Assembly: GCA_029979485.1 (NCBI GenBank)
Contig: JAPOHK010000040.1
Span: forward strand, 1-7,632
Source of the DNA: Candidatus Planktophila limnetica
Lineage (GTDB): Bacteria; Actinomycetota; Actinomycetes; Nanopelagicales; Nanopelagicaceae
DNA length: 7,632 nucleotides
Reading direction: 5' to 3'
Part shown: positions 1 to 6,167 of the stretch, in pieces
How positions within the stretch are numbered: position 1 is the stretch's first letter
How the letters are laid out: each line of letters begins with the position of its first letter
The notes under the pieces: generated by a model
What the model was told of the DNA's origin: nothing
The model's input: only the letters and a program-made list of their open reading frames with translations
The model's database searches: none
Translations under genes and position numbers: made by a program

Positions 1-1045
1 AATCGATATCAATAATCTTTACAAAGAGTTCGTCATCTACTTGAACAACCTGCTCAGGAATTTCTATGTGGCGCTCTGCTAATTCAGAGATGTGAACAAG
101 TACTTCGATGCCTTCGTGTACACGAATAAATGCACCGAATGGAACTAGTTTGGTAACAACACCTGGAACAACTTGGTTAATTGTGTGTGTCCGAGCAAAT
201 GCTTGCCAAGGATCTTCTTGTGTTGCCTTCAGAGATAGTGAAACGCGTTCGCGCTCGAAATCTACTTCTAGAACTTCAACAGTTACTTCATCGCCTACTT
301 CAACAACTTCACCTGGGTGATCGATGTGCTTCCATGAAAGTTCAGAAACGTGAACCAAGCCATCTACGCCACCAAGGTCTACGAAAGCTCCAAAGTTTAC
401 GATTGATGAAACAACTCCGGTACGAACCTGACCCTTTTGGAGTTGGTTAAGGAATGTTGTGCGAGATTCAGATTGAGTTTGTTCTAGGAATGCACGACGT
501 GAAAGAACAACGTTGTTGCGATTCTTATCTAATTCGATGATACGAGCTTCAACCTGCTTTCCAATGTAAGGAGTTAGATCGCGTACGCGGCGCATTTCAA
601 CGAGAGATGCTGGAAGGAAGCCACGAAGACCGATGTCTACAATAAGTCCACCCTTAACAACTTCAATAACTGTTCCAATAACAACTTCGTCGCGCTCTTT
701 CTTGCCTTCAATGTCTCCCCATGCGCGTTCGTATTGTGCGCGCTTCTTAGAGAGAATTAAACGGCCTTCTTTATCTTCCTTTTGAAGTACTAAAGCTTCA
801 ATCTTGTCGCCAACTTTTACAATTTCATTTGGGTCTGCGTCATGACGGATTGATAATTCGCGGGAAGGGATAACACCCTCTGTCTTGTAACCAATGTCAA
901 CAAGTACTTCTTCGCGATCTACTTGAACAACTGTGCCTTCGACGAGATCTCCATCGTTAAAATTTCTAATTGTTCCTTCGATTGCGGCTAGAAAATCGGC
1001 GGCTGATCCAATGTCATTAACTGCAATTACTGGTGAAGTAGTCAA
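1..1045 (-). CDS. rpsA: 30S ribosomal protein S1, 3' end cut by window edge
   Basis: S1 binds mRNA on the 30S subunit and helps initiate translation. The visible 348 residues carry repeated S1/OB domains: about 32-103, 119-186, 205-274, and a fourth from about 291 that runs off the left edge. Domain 3 has the typical pattern VNFGAFVDLGGVDGLVHVSE, and domain 4 repeats it (PFGAFIRVHEGIEVLVHISE). The N-terminus (TTSPVIAVNDIGSAADFLAAI, then YKTEGVIPSRELSI) closely matches actinobacterial S1, which usually has four S1 domains in roughly 480-500 residues, so about a quarter is missing here. The start is TTG at 1043-1045. No ATG, GTG or other TTG lies in frame in the leader upstream, and a GGAG sits 4 nt before it. 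It is divergent from the MFS gene. Identity is essentially certain; the TTG start is likely. Confidence 0.96.
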   Translation of the reverse strand, partial: MTTSPVIAVNDIGSAADFLAAIEGTIRNFNDGDLVEGTVVQVDREEVLVDIGYKTEGVIPSRELSIRHDADPNEIVKVGDKIEALVLQKEDKEGRLILSKKRAQYERAWGDIEGKKERDEVVIGTVIEVVKGGLIVDIGLRGFLPASLVEMRRVRDLTPYIGKQVEARIIELDKNRNNVVLSRRAFLEQTQSESRTTFLNQLQKGQVRTGVVSSIVNFGAFVDLGGVDGLVHVSELSWKHIDHPGEVVEVGDEVTVEVLEVDFERERVSLSLKATQEDPWQAFARTHTINQVVPGVVTKLVPFGAFIRVHEGIEVLVHISELAERHIEIPEQVVQVDDELFVKIIDID

Positions 1046-1049
1046 AATG

Positions 1050-1053
1050 CTCC
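1050..1053 (-). promoter_or_regulatory. rpsA ribosome binding site
   Basis: On the minus strand this reads GGAG, with only 4 nt (CATT) before the TTG codon. The spacing is short, but this is the only Shine-Dalgarno-like match near the only plausible in-frame start, so it supports TTG as the rpsA initiation codon. Confidence 0.55.
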
Positions 1054-1089
1054 GTAGGGATAGATGAGTAGTAGGGACAGGGAACGCTA

Positions 1090-1119
1090 AGGGTACGGTT
1101 TTACGTGTTCGTGGGTCAA
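1090..1119 (-). promoter_or_regulatory. Candidate rpsA promoter (-35/-10)
   Basis: On the minus strand a TTGACC box (1114-1119) is followed after 18 nt by TACCCT (1090-1095), which fits the actinobacterial TANNNT -10 pattern. Transcription would start near 1083 and give a leader of roughly 38 nt before the TTG start. The leader is pyrimidine-rich and repeats TCCCTA-like blocks. A promoter here would also cover the upstream GTG (1105) of the neighbouring MFS reading frame, which argues for the later MFS start. Assigned from motif and spacing only. Confidence 0.45.
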
Positions 1120-1151
1120 TTCCGCGCGTACAAAAGGTCGATTTCAGGATG

Positions 1152-1159
1152 GTGTACAC
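1152..1159. promoter_or_regulatory. 8-bp palindrome GTGTACAC, possible operator
   Basis: A perfect 8-bp inverted repeat lies 3 nt upstream of the proposed MFS -10 box, where a repressor would block the polymerase. The symmetry does not extend to the flanking bases and only one copy was noticed, so chance is a real possibility. Confidence 0.18.
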
Positions 1160-1162
1160 GGT

Positions 1163-1168
1163 TAGAAT
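1163..1168 (+). promoter_or_regulatory. -10 box of a probable leaderless MFS promoter
   Basis: TAGAAT fits TANNNT and ends 8 nt before the ATG at 1177, so transcription would begin at or next to the start codon. No Shine-Dalgarno sequence precedes that ATG, as expected for a leaderless mRNA. The thioesterase gene has a very similar arrangement. No convincing -35 box was seen. Confidence 0.42.
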
Positions 1169-1176
1169 CCTCACAA

Positions 1177-2403
1177 ATGAATAGATATAGAGAGTTGCTT
1201 CGTTTTCCCAATGCCTGGGTACTCATATTGGCTGCTCTCCCAGCTCGAATCGCATATGGAATGATCGGTTTGGCAATATTTTTTAAAACGGAACAAGAGA
1301 CCAATTCAGTGGCCATTGCCGGTTTAGCTATTGGAATAAATTCTGTAGCGGGCGCTCTCACTGCTGGGATACGTGGATCCATCATGGATAAATGGGGTCA
1401 GAAGTGGCCACTTCGAATCTTCGTTCCTGGGTATGCGTCTATGTTGATTGCATTAAATATGGCGCATGATCAAAAAGTCATCCTCGTAGCCGCATTCGTT
1501 CTTGGAATAACTGCTCCACCCATAAATCTTTCCGTTAGACCACTCTGGAAAGATGTTGTCACTCCAGACTATTTAAGAGTGGCATATGCAGTTGATTCAG
1601 CGATAATGAATTTTGCAGGTGTAATTGGACCAGTACTTGCTACATCGCTCGCACTTTCGTCCCATCCGGGTTCAGCGTTAAACACGGCCTCTGCATTGAT
1701 GTTCATCGGCGGAGTTTCCTTAGGTCTAAGTTCTATTTCTCGCAATTGGATACCCGAGAAGAAGATAAAAGGCGCTGCAGCTTTATGGCGTTCAAAACCA
1801 TTGCAACTTCTGATGATTGAAGGGTGTTTTATCGGATTTGGGTGGGGTTTATTTGATGTTGCAGTTCCTGCATTTGCAACTCTCGAAGGAGTACCACAAA
1901 GAACTGCATGGATTTTTGGCGCGATGGGTGTAGCAAATGTTATTGGTGGTTTGATTGCAGGACTTGTCTCCAAAAATCGTTCTGCTTTGGCTACGATGCG
2001 TAAAACCTATTTACTCTGGTTTATTGTTTCAATTCCTATTGCATTTACTTATCCAGGTTGGTCCATGGCACTTTTTGGAGCTGCACTTGGTTTAGTTGGT
2101 GGCGCTATTCAAGTTTTCTATTGGGAAGTTATGGAAGCTGTAAGGCCAAAAGGTTCGCAGACTGCCGCTCTTGGTTGGCTCTGGAGTGTCGAAGGTACTT
2201 TGATGGCGTTGGGATCGGCACTCGGTGGGTATTTGTCAGAAATGTTTACACCACGAGTTGTACTTGCAACGACATCACTGTGCATTGGCATCGGCTTTGT
2301 CGTCTTAACCCTTGGTAGAACCCGATTGAAGGAAGCTAATCGAATACCTGCATCAGAAGAAGACCTTGAAGCTATGAAAGATAACTTACCTACTACAAAT
2401 TAG
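1177..2403 (+). CDS. MFS transporter, 12 predicted membrane segments
   Basis: This is a predicted secondary transporter of the inner membrane with unknown substrate. From the ATG at 1177 it has 408 residues and about twelve hydrophobic segments (near 13-36, 45-65, 79-95, 100-120, 136-160, 171-186, 210-232, 245-264, 276-293, 295-316, 327-350 and 361-380). The loop after segment 2 carries the MFS motif A pattern G67-SIM-D71-KW-G74-Q-K76. A charged loop at about 190-208 separates the two six-helix halves, and a polar tail of about 28 residues ends the protein. Length and layout fit drug/proton-antiporter-like MFS proteins. A GTG at 1105 would add 24 hydrophilic residues, but it overlaps the likely rpsA promoter, while the ATG at 1177 follows a TAGAAT box. 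The 3' end overlaps polA by 4 bp, tail to tail. The gene may export a small molecule, but nothing identifies one. Confidence 0.88.
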   Translation: MNRYRELLRFPNAWVLILAALPARIAYGMIGLAIFFKTEQETNSVAIAGLAIGINSVAGALTAGIRGSIMDKWGQKWPLRIFVPGYASMLIALNMAHDQKVILVAAFVLGITAPPINLSVRPLWKDVVTPDYLRVAYAVDSAIMNFAGVIGPVLATSLALSSHPGSALNTASALMFIGGVSLGLSSISRNWIPEKKIKGAAALWRSKPLQLLMIEGCFIGFGWGLFDVAVPAFATLEGVPQRTAWIFGAMGVANVIGGLIAGLVSKNRSALATMRKTYLLWFIVSIPIAFTYPGWSMALFGAALGLVGGAIQVFYWEVMEAVRPKGSQTAALGWLWSVEGTLMALGSALGGYLSEMFTPRVVLATTSLCIGIGFVVLTLGRTRLKEANRIPASEEDLEAMKDNLPTTN

Positions 2404-3527
2404 TGTGCGGCTTCGTTCCAGCTAGCACCGATTCCAATACTGACATCTAATGGTGCCCTTAATTCAAAAGCGCTTCCCATGCCTTTTCGCACCACTTGCG
2501 TAAGTACTTCTGCTTCCCCGGGTGCAACTTCAAAGATCAATTCATCATGCACTTGTAACAACAATTGAGATTTCAAATTCTTTTTACTCATTAAAGTTGC
2601 AACATTTAACATAGCTTTTTTAATGATATCCGCCGCAGATCCTTGAATAGGTGCATTTAATGCCATACGTTCAGCTACCTCGCGCCGAGGGCGATTATCG
2701 CTACTGAGATCTGGTAAATAGCGTCTGCGACCCATAACCGTTTGGGTGTATCCAACTTTGCGAGCTTGCTCGACAACATCACTTAAGTAGTCACGAATTC
2801 CACCGAAACGAATAAAGTATTTATTCATTAAATCCTGAGCGGCGCTTGCGGATAAATCTAATTGCGCAGCCAAACCATAGGCGCTTAATCCATAGGCCAA
2901 GCCGTAGTACATTGCCTTCATCTGGCGTCGCATTTCTGGGTCTACTTCACTTGGTTTAACTCCGAAGACCAATCCCGCGACACTAGCGTGTAAATCTTCA
3001 CCAGATTCAAACGCTTTTAATAGCGCTGCATCATTTGATAAATGCGCCATTATTCGCATCTCGATCTGACTGTAATCAGCTGTTAGTAAAGATTCATAAC
3101 TAGGACCGGCAATGAAACATTCGCGAATCTGTCTGCCTTCTTCTGTCCGCACTGGAATATTCTGAAGGTTTGGACCAACCGATGATAAACGACCAGTGGC
3201 TGCAACTGTCTGAGCAAAATGAGTATGAATACGATTATCTTTTGTTGCTTCCGTGAGCAAGCCCTCTACGGGTGCGCCTAATTTTTTTGTTTCACGCACA
3301 CGCAACATCGCACCCAATACTGGATGCTTAGATTTCTCAAATAACCAATTGAGAGCATCCGCATCAGTTGTATAACCAGTCTTAATCTTCTTGGTTTTCG
3401 GCAATTTCAGTTCGTCAAATAAGACCACTTGTAACTGCTTGGGCGAAGCTAAATTGAAATCATGACCAACAGCTTCATGAGCAATCTTTGTTTGAACAGC
3501 ACTCTCTTTTTCGAAAAACAGAGCCAA
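2400..3527 (-). CDS. polA: DNA polymerase I C-terminal half: polymerase domain
   Basis: This frame carries the family A polymerase palm, fingers and thumb. From TTG at 3527 it has 375 residues. Motifs in order are ATGRLSS (110-116), motif A DYSQIE (D151), motif B R-QM-K204-AMY-Y208-GLAY212, the NAPIQGSAADIIK segment, and motif C VHDE (D328), followed by a normal C-terminus ending AAH. Both metal-binding aspartates are present. Position 208 matches E. coli F762 but is Tyr, the residue linked to weak discrimination against dideoxynucleotides, as in mycobacterial Pol I. If translated separately, TTG at 3525-3527 is the first usual in-frame start after the stop. It has only a weak AAGAAG upstream, and the product would lack the conserved GIAVD segment. 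The same frame continues 13 codons upstream to the TAG. The stop TAA overlaps the MFS stop. Confidence 0.88.
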   Translation of the reverse strand: MALFFEKESAVQTKIAHEAVGHDFNLASPKQLQVVLFDELKLPKTKKIKTGYTTDADALNWLFEKSKHPVLGAMLRVRETKKLGAPVEGLLTEATKDNRIHTHFAQTVAATGRLSSVGPNLQNIPVRTEEGRQIRECFIAGPSYESLLTADYSQIEMRIMAHLSNDAALLKAFESGEDLHASVAGLVFGVKPSEVDPEMRRQMKAMYYGLAYGLSAYGLAAQLDLSASAAQDLMNKYFIRFGGIRDYLSDVVEQARKVGYTQTVMGRRRYLPDLSSDNRPRREVAERMALNAPIQGSAADIIKKAMLNVATLMSKKNLKSQLLLQVHDELIFEVAPGEAEVLTQVVRKGMGSAFELRAPLDVSIGIGASWNEAAH

Positions 3528-3566
3528 AGATTCGAGCTTCTTTCGATCAACTGCTATGCCCCTGCT

Positions 3567-4991
3567 CTACATGATTGCCAATAACTCTGATATCGGCATC
3601 TCGAGTTCATAAAACAAACTTTCTAGCTCTCGCTCTTTGAGTTCTTTTGACAGAGAATCTCTTAGAGCAAATAACAGGCGAGCATGTGAATGTAACGCTG
3701 CTTCAGGAGAACTTTGATCGATCTGTGTTCCATCTCCCCATCGTTCTATGATGTCAGTGAAATCTAAACTTCGAGTGCCTGGATTAAGAAGATAAGCAGC
3801 AAGATTTGTATCAAATGAAATCTTGGTTAACGGATAGTTTCTTGCTACTGATTTAGCATCGTGTGCGATTTTGGGAATTCTGTTATCTGTAGCCCATTCA
3901 CCCATCTGACTTGAATGGACAATAAATGAATCTTGCCTACTTAATGCTATGCAATAGCGATGCAATTTTTCATCGACAACTTCAAAAGCAATAGCAATTT
4001 CTCCTGTGTGCTTGGAAATCCTCGTAGTTGCTTCTTCAGGCGTGAGTGTCGATGAATCAAATGGTGTTTCGAAGAGCGTGACAGAGGTCGGATTTGTTTT
4101 GAATTTTTCTGGAGAATTCTTTAATAGCGGATTTAAACGTTCTTTAAGAGTTCTAAATTCTAATTTTTCAAAGAGCGGCGTTACGAGAGCCTCATCTGGA
4201 CCAATCCATTCAAGTTCATCTATTTCAAAATTCATAGGAGCATCGTGAATTAGCTGAGTAAGTTCGCGATTGCGAATCACGTTATCGATGTTATCTCGCA
4301 AAGACTGACCAACTTTGCCACCTAAAGTATCTACATTAGAAAGAAGATTCTTTAGTGACCCAAAATCCACAATCCATTTTGCTGCAGTCTTTTCACCAAC
4401 TCCTGGTACTGATGGCAAGTTATCACTTGGGTCTCCCCGTAGCGCTGCAAAGTCTGGATACTGCTCGGGAGTCAACCCATATTTAGTAAAGACAGCTTCG
4501 GGTGTCATTCGAGACATCTCACTTACACCGCGCTTTGGATACAGAATAGTTGTCTGATTATTTACCAATTGAAAGCTATCTCTATCGCCTGTACAGATAA
4601 GAACTTCACACTTCTCTTTCTCTGCGCGCTTTGTAATCGTTGCAATAATGTCATCAGCTTCATAACCTTCGATTTCGAATTGCGAAATCCCAAATGCGCT
4701 AACGAGCTCGTGAAGATAACTCATCTGAGAACGAAACTCGTCAGGTGTTTTGGAACGGGTGGCTTTATATTCAGGGAAAATGTCCGTACGAAAAGTTTTT
4801 CGAGAAACATCAAAAGCCACGGCAATATGGGTCGGCTTCTCCTCCTTGATCAAGGAAATCAACATGGTCGCAAAACCATAAATTGCATTCGTATGCTGAC
4901 CATCCGCAGTTGTGAAATTCTCGGCCGGCAGAGCAAAGAATGCTCGATATGCCATGGAGTGACCATCGATTAAAAGCAGGCGTTTGGTCAT
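3567..4991 (-). CDS. polA: DNA polymerase I N-terminal half: 5' nuclease plus inactive 3'-5' exonuclease-like domain
   Basis: These 474 residues cover the flap/5' nuclease, which removes RNA primers and damaged strands during repair and Okazaki maturation. The acidic motifs are present: LLIDGHS (D9), VAFD (D61), YKATR, EGYEADD (E111, D113, D114), TGDRD (D136, D138) and GDPSDN (D187, D190). The helix-hairpin-helix VPGVGEKTA lies at about 195-203. Residues about 325-445 form the 3'-5' exonuclease fold, but its catalytic acids are lost: the DxE motif reads FEV and the YxxxD motif is absent. That is usual for actinobacterial Pol I, so no proofreading is expected. The fragment ends just inside the polymerase domain at TAG. 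The ATG at 4989-4991 has AGGA 7 nt upstream; the same bases can be read as a -10 box. It is divergent from the thioesterase gene across 35 bp. Confidence 0.9.
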   Translation of the reverse strand: MTKRLLLIDGHSMAYRAFFALPAENFTTADGQHTNAIYGFATMLISLIKEEKPTHIAVAFDVSRKTFRTDIFPEYKATRSKTPDEFRSQMSYLHELVSAFGISQFEIEGYEADDIIATITKRAEKEKCEVLICTGDRDSFQLVNNQTTILYPKRGVSEMSRMTPEAVFTKYGLTPEQYPDFAALRGDPSDNLPSVPGVGEKTAAKWIVDFGSLKNLLSNVDTLGGKVGQSLRDNIDNVIRNRELTQLIHDAPMNFEIDELEWIGPDEALVTPLFEKLEFRTLKERLNPLLKNSPEKFKTNPTSVTLFETPFDSSTLTPEEATTRISKHTGEIAIAFEVVDEKLHRYCIALSRQDSFIVHSSQMGEWATDNRIPKIAHDAKSVARNYPLTKISFDTNLAAYLLNPGTRSLDFTDIIERWGDGTQIDQSSPEAALHSHARLLFALRDSLSKELKERELESLFYELEMPISELLAIM

Positions 4992-4997
4992 GTCCGC

Positions 4998-5003
4998 ATC
5001 CTA
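4998..5003 (-). promoter_or_regulatory. polA -10 box or ribosome binding site
   Basis: On the minus strand this reads TAGGAT, 6 nt before the polA ATG. It fits the TANNNT -10 pattern at leaderless distance, and its AGGA core also sits 7 nt before the ATG like a Shine-Dalgarno site. The sequence alone cannot separate the two readings. Confidence 0.38.
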
Positions 5004-5013
5004 TGAGGCAAGT

Positions 5014-5019
5014 TAGACT
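5014..5019 (+). promoter_or_regulatory. -10 box of a probable leaderless thioesterase promoter
   Basis: TAGACT fits TANNNT and ends 7 nt before the ATG at 5027, giving transcription from about the start codon. It shares the GTTAGA core with the MFS promoter box. It lies only 10 bp from the opposing polA box, so the two promoters are packed into 35 bp. Confidence 0.42.
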
Positions 5020-5026
5020 TCAACCC

Positions 5027-5437
5027 ATGGAACAAGCAGATTTTCTTAAAGCAATTCGTGATCGTGGCATAGGTGCACTCGATAAGAAAATGGGAATCGA
5101 GATTATCGAAGCCTCCCCACATCGCCTTGTCGGAACCATGCCGGTTGAAGGAAACACGCAACCAATTGGCTTGTTACATGGCGGAGCTAATGTTGTTTTG
5201 GCCGAAAGTCTAGGTTCTATTGGCACACAGTTACATGCAGGCCCAAGTCGTAAAATTGTTGGTGTAGATATCAATGCGACTCATCACAAATCTGCAACTA
5301 AAGGATTTGTTACTGGCGTTGCAACAGCAGTTTCGCTAGGCAAAACAATGTGCTGCTATGACATTGTGATTACAAATGAAGAGGGTCAACGGACCTGCAC
5401 AGCTCGTATTACTTGTCTGATTCTTGCAGAACGTTAA
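5027..5437 (+). CDS. Hotdog-fold acyl-CoA thioesterase, YdiI/MenI (PaaI) type
   Basis: This is predicted to hydrolyse acyl- or aroyl-CoA thioesters in the cytoplasm. The 136 residues match the length and pattern of E. coli YdiI/MenI and EntH. The active-site segment TQPIGLLHGGANVVLAESLGS gives Q45, H51-GG and the catalytic Glu60, equivalent by alignment from memory to YdiI Q48, H54 and E63. VGVDINATHHKSA at about 78-90 matches the second conserved block. YdiI/MenI acts on DHNA-CoA in menaquinone synthesis, but relatives serve phenylacetate and other pathways, and no menaquinone genes are visible, so the substrate is open. The ATG at 5027 is chosen because the fold starts there and a TAGACT box lies 7 nt upstream. 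In-frame starts at 4940 and 5003 would overlap polA or its promoter. The gene converges on livF with a 10-bp gap. Confidence 0.9.
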   Translation: MEQADFLKAIRDRGIGALDKKMGIEIIEASPHRLVGTMPVEGNTQPIGLLHGGANVVLAESLGSIGTQLHAGPSRKIVGVDINATHHKSATKGFVTGVATAVSLGKTMCCYDIVITNEEGQRTCTARITCLILAER

Positions 5438-5447
5438 AACTGAAGAG

Positions 5448-6167
5448 TTAGTGAGCGCCAGTTCCGAGATACGCCGCACGAACAGCTGGATCGTTGAGTA
5501 AATCTGAAGCCTTTGCTTCTTTAACAACATGGCCGACTTCTAGAACGTAAGCACGGTGTGCACGTTGCAAGGCTTGCTGAGCATTTTGTTCTACGAGCAA
5601 AATTGTGGTTCCAGTCTTATTGATTTCAGTGATGATGTTAAAGATATTAGCAATCATCAGTGGAGCTAGACCCATAGATGGTTCATCGAGAAGCAAAACC
5701 TTAGGTCGCGCCATGAGAGCTCGACCAATCGCAAGCATCTGTTGCTCTCCACCTGAAAGCGTTCCACCGACCTGAGAGATGCGTTCTTTCAGGCGCGGGA
5801 ATAGATGAAATACTTTTTCTAAATCTTCACTCATTTCGGATTTGCGATCTTTGCGGTTGTACTTACCCATTTCAAGGTTTTCCAAAACGCTCATACCTAC
5901 GAAGATTCCACGACCTTCTGGTGCTTGCGCTAAACCAAGGTCAGCGCGCTTATGGGCTGGCATTTTAGAAATATCTTCGCCATTGAAAATAATTTGTCCG
6001 CTAGATACTGGGCGTAGACCGGAAATAGTCTTAAGCATTGTTGTTTTGCCCGCGCCATTTGCACCAATCAGGGTAACAATTTCGCCTTCATTGACAGTAA
6101 CGCTGATTCCCTTGATGGCTTCGATCTTGCCGTAGTGAACGTGTAAATCTTTAATTTCAAGACGCAT
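5448..6167 (-). CDS. livF: Branched-chain amino acid ABC transporter ATP-binding protein LivF
   Basis: LivF is one of two ATPases that drive branched-chain amino acid import with LivG, the LivHM permeases and a binding protein, at the cytoplasmic face of the membrane. In 239 residues it has Walker A GANGAGKTT (35-43), the LivF-typical QAPEGRGIF region (81-89), signature LSGGEQQ (137-143) and Walker B VLLLDEPSMGLAP (157-169). The switch region reads VEQNA (192-196) instead of a His, which is normal for LivF. Its ATG lies inside the end of livG, an 11-bp overlap. AGGAG sits 9 nt upstream, within livG, pointing to coupled translation. It is the last gene of the visible operon and ends 10 bp from the convergent thioesterase stop, with no clear terminator hairpin. 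Confidence 0.95.
   Translation of the reverse strand: MRLEIKDLHVHYGKIEAIKGISVTVNEGEIVTLIGANGAGKTTMLKTISGLRPVSSGQIIFNGEDISKMPAHKRADLGLAQAPEGRGIFVGMSVLENLEMGKYNRKDRKSEMSEDLEKVFHLFPRLKERISQVGGTLSGGEQQMLAIGRALMARPKVLLLDEPSMGLAPLMIANIFNIITEINKTGTTILLVEQNAQQALQRAHRAYVLEVGHVVKEAKASDLLNDPAVRAAYLGTGAH

Larger units (their letters stand above)
2400..4991 (-). pseudogene. polA: polA locus (DNA polymerase I) interrupted by one in-frame TAG
   Basis: Read as one frame, the locus encodes 863 positions, matching a complete actinobacterial Pol I (usually about 850-900 residues). It is broken only by TAG at 3567-3569. The two sides are in the same frame with no missing residues: ELEMPISELLAIM, stop, SRGIAVDRKKLES. 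The M. tuberculosis protein, as I recall it, reads AEMEHAGIAVD here, so the stop replaces a Glu and needs one G-to-T change (GAG to TAG). All nuclease and polymerase motifs elsewhere are intact, so there is no sign of decay. Possible explanations are a sequence error, a recent nonsense mutation, readthrough, or translation as two proteins. The label pseudogene is provisional; the two halves are listed separately. Confidence 0.6.

Noticed and set aside
108..450. Short plus-strand reading frames across rpsA
   Set aside because: They lie opposite well-conserved S1 coding sequence and their translations are low-complexity Ser/Thr- or Leu/Arg-rich shadows.
1..1045. Imperfect DNA repeats across this gene
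   Set aside because: They reflect the repeated S1 domains of the protein, not a mobile or regulatory repeat.
1105..1176. GTG at 1105 as the MFS start, adding 24 residues
   Set aside because: The extra residues are hydrophilic and unlike an MFS N-terminus, no ribosome binding site precedes the GTG, and the stretch overlaps the likely rpsA promoter. The ATG at 1177 has a leaderless-type -10 box.
3551..3569. Restart of polA translation directly after the stop using AGGGG
   Set aside because: The TTG at a suitable distance from AGGGG is in a different frame from the polymerase domain.
3567..3569. TAG as a reassigned sense codon or pyrrolysine
   Set aside because: TAG ends the MFS gene in this window at the expected place, and pyrrolysine use in Pol I has no precedent I know of.
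4940..5026. Earlier starts (4940 or 5003) for the thioesterase
   Set aside because: They would overlap polA or its promoter and add residues not found in YdiI-like proteins; the ATG at 5027 gives the normal length.
5438..5449. Hairpin AACT-GAAG-AGTT as a terminator between the thioesterase gene and livF
   Set aside because: The stem is only 4 bp, AT-rich and lacks a T tract, so it is too weak to call.
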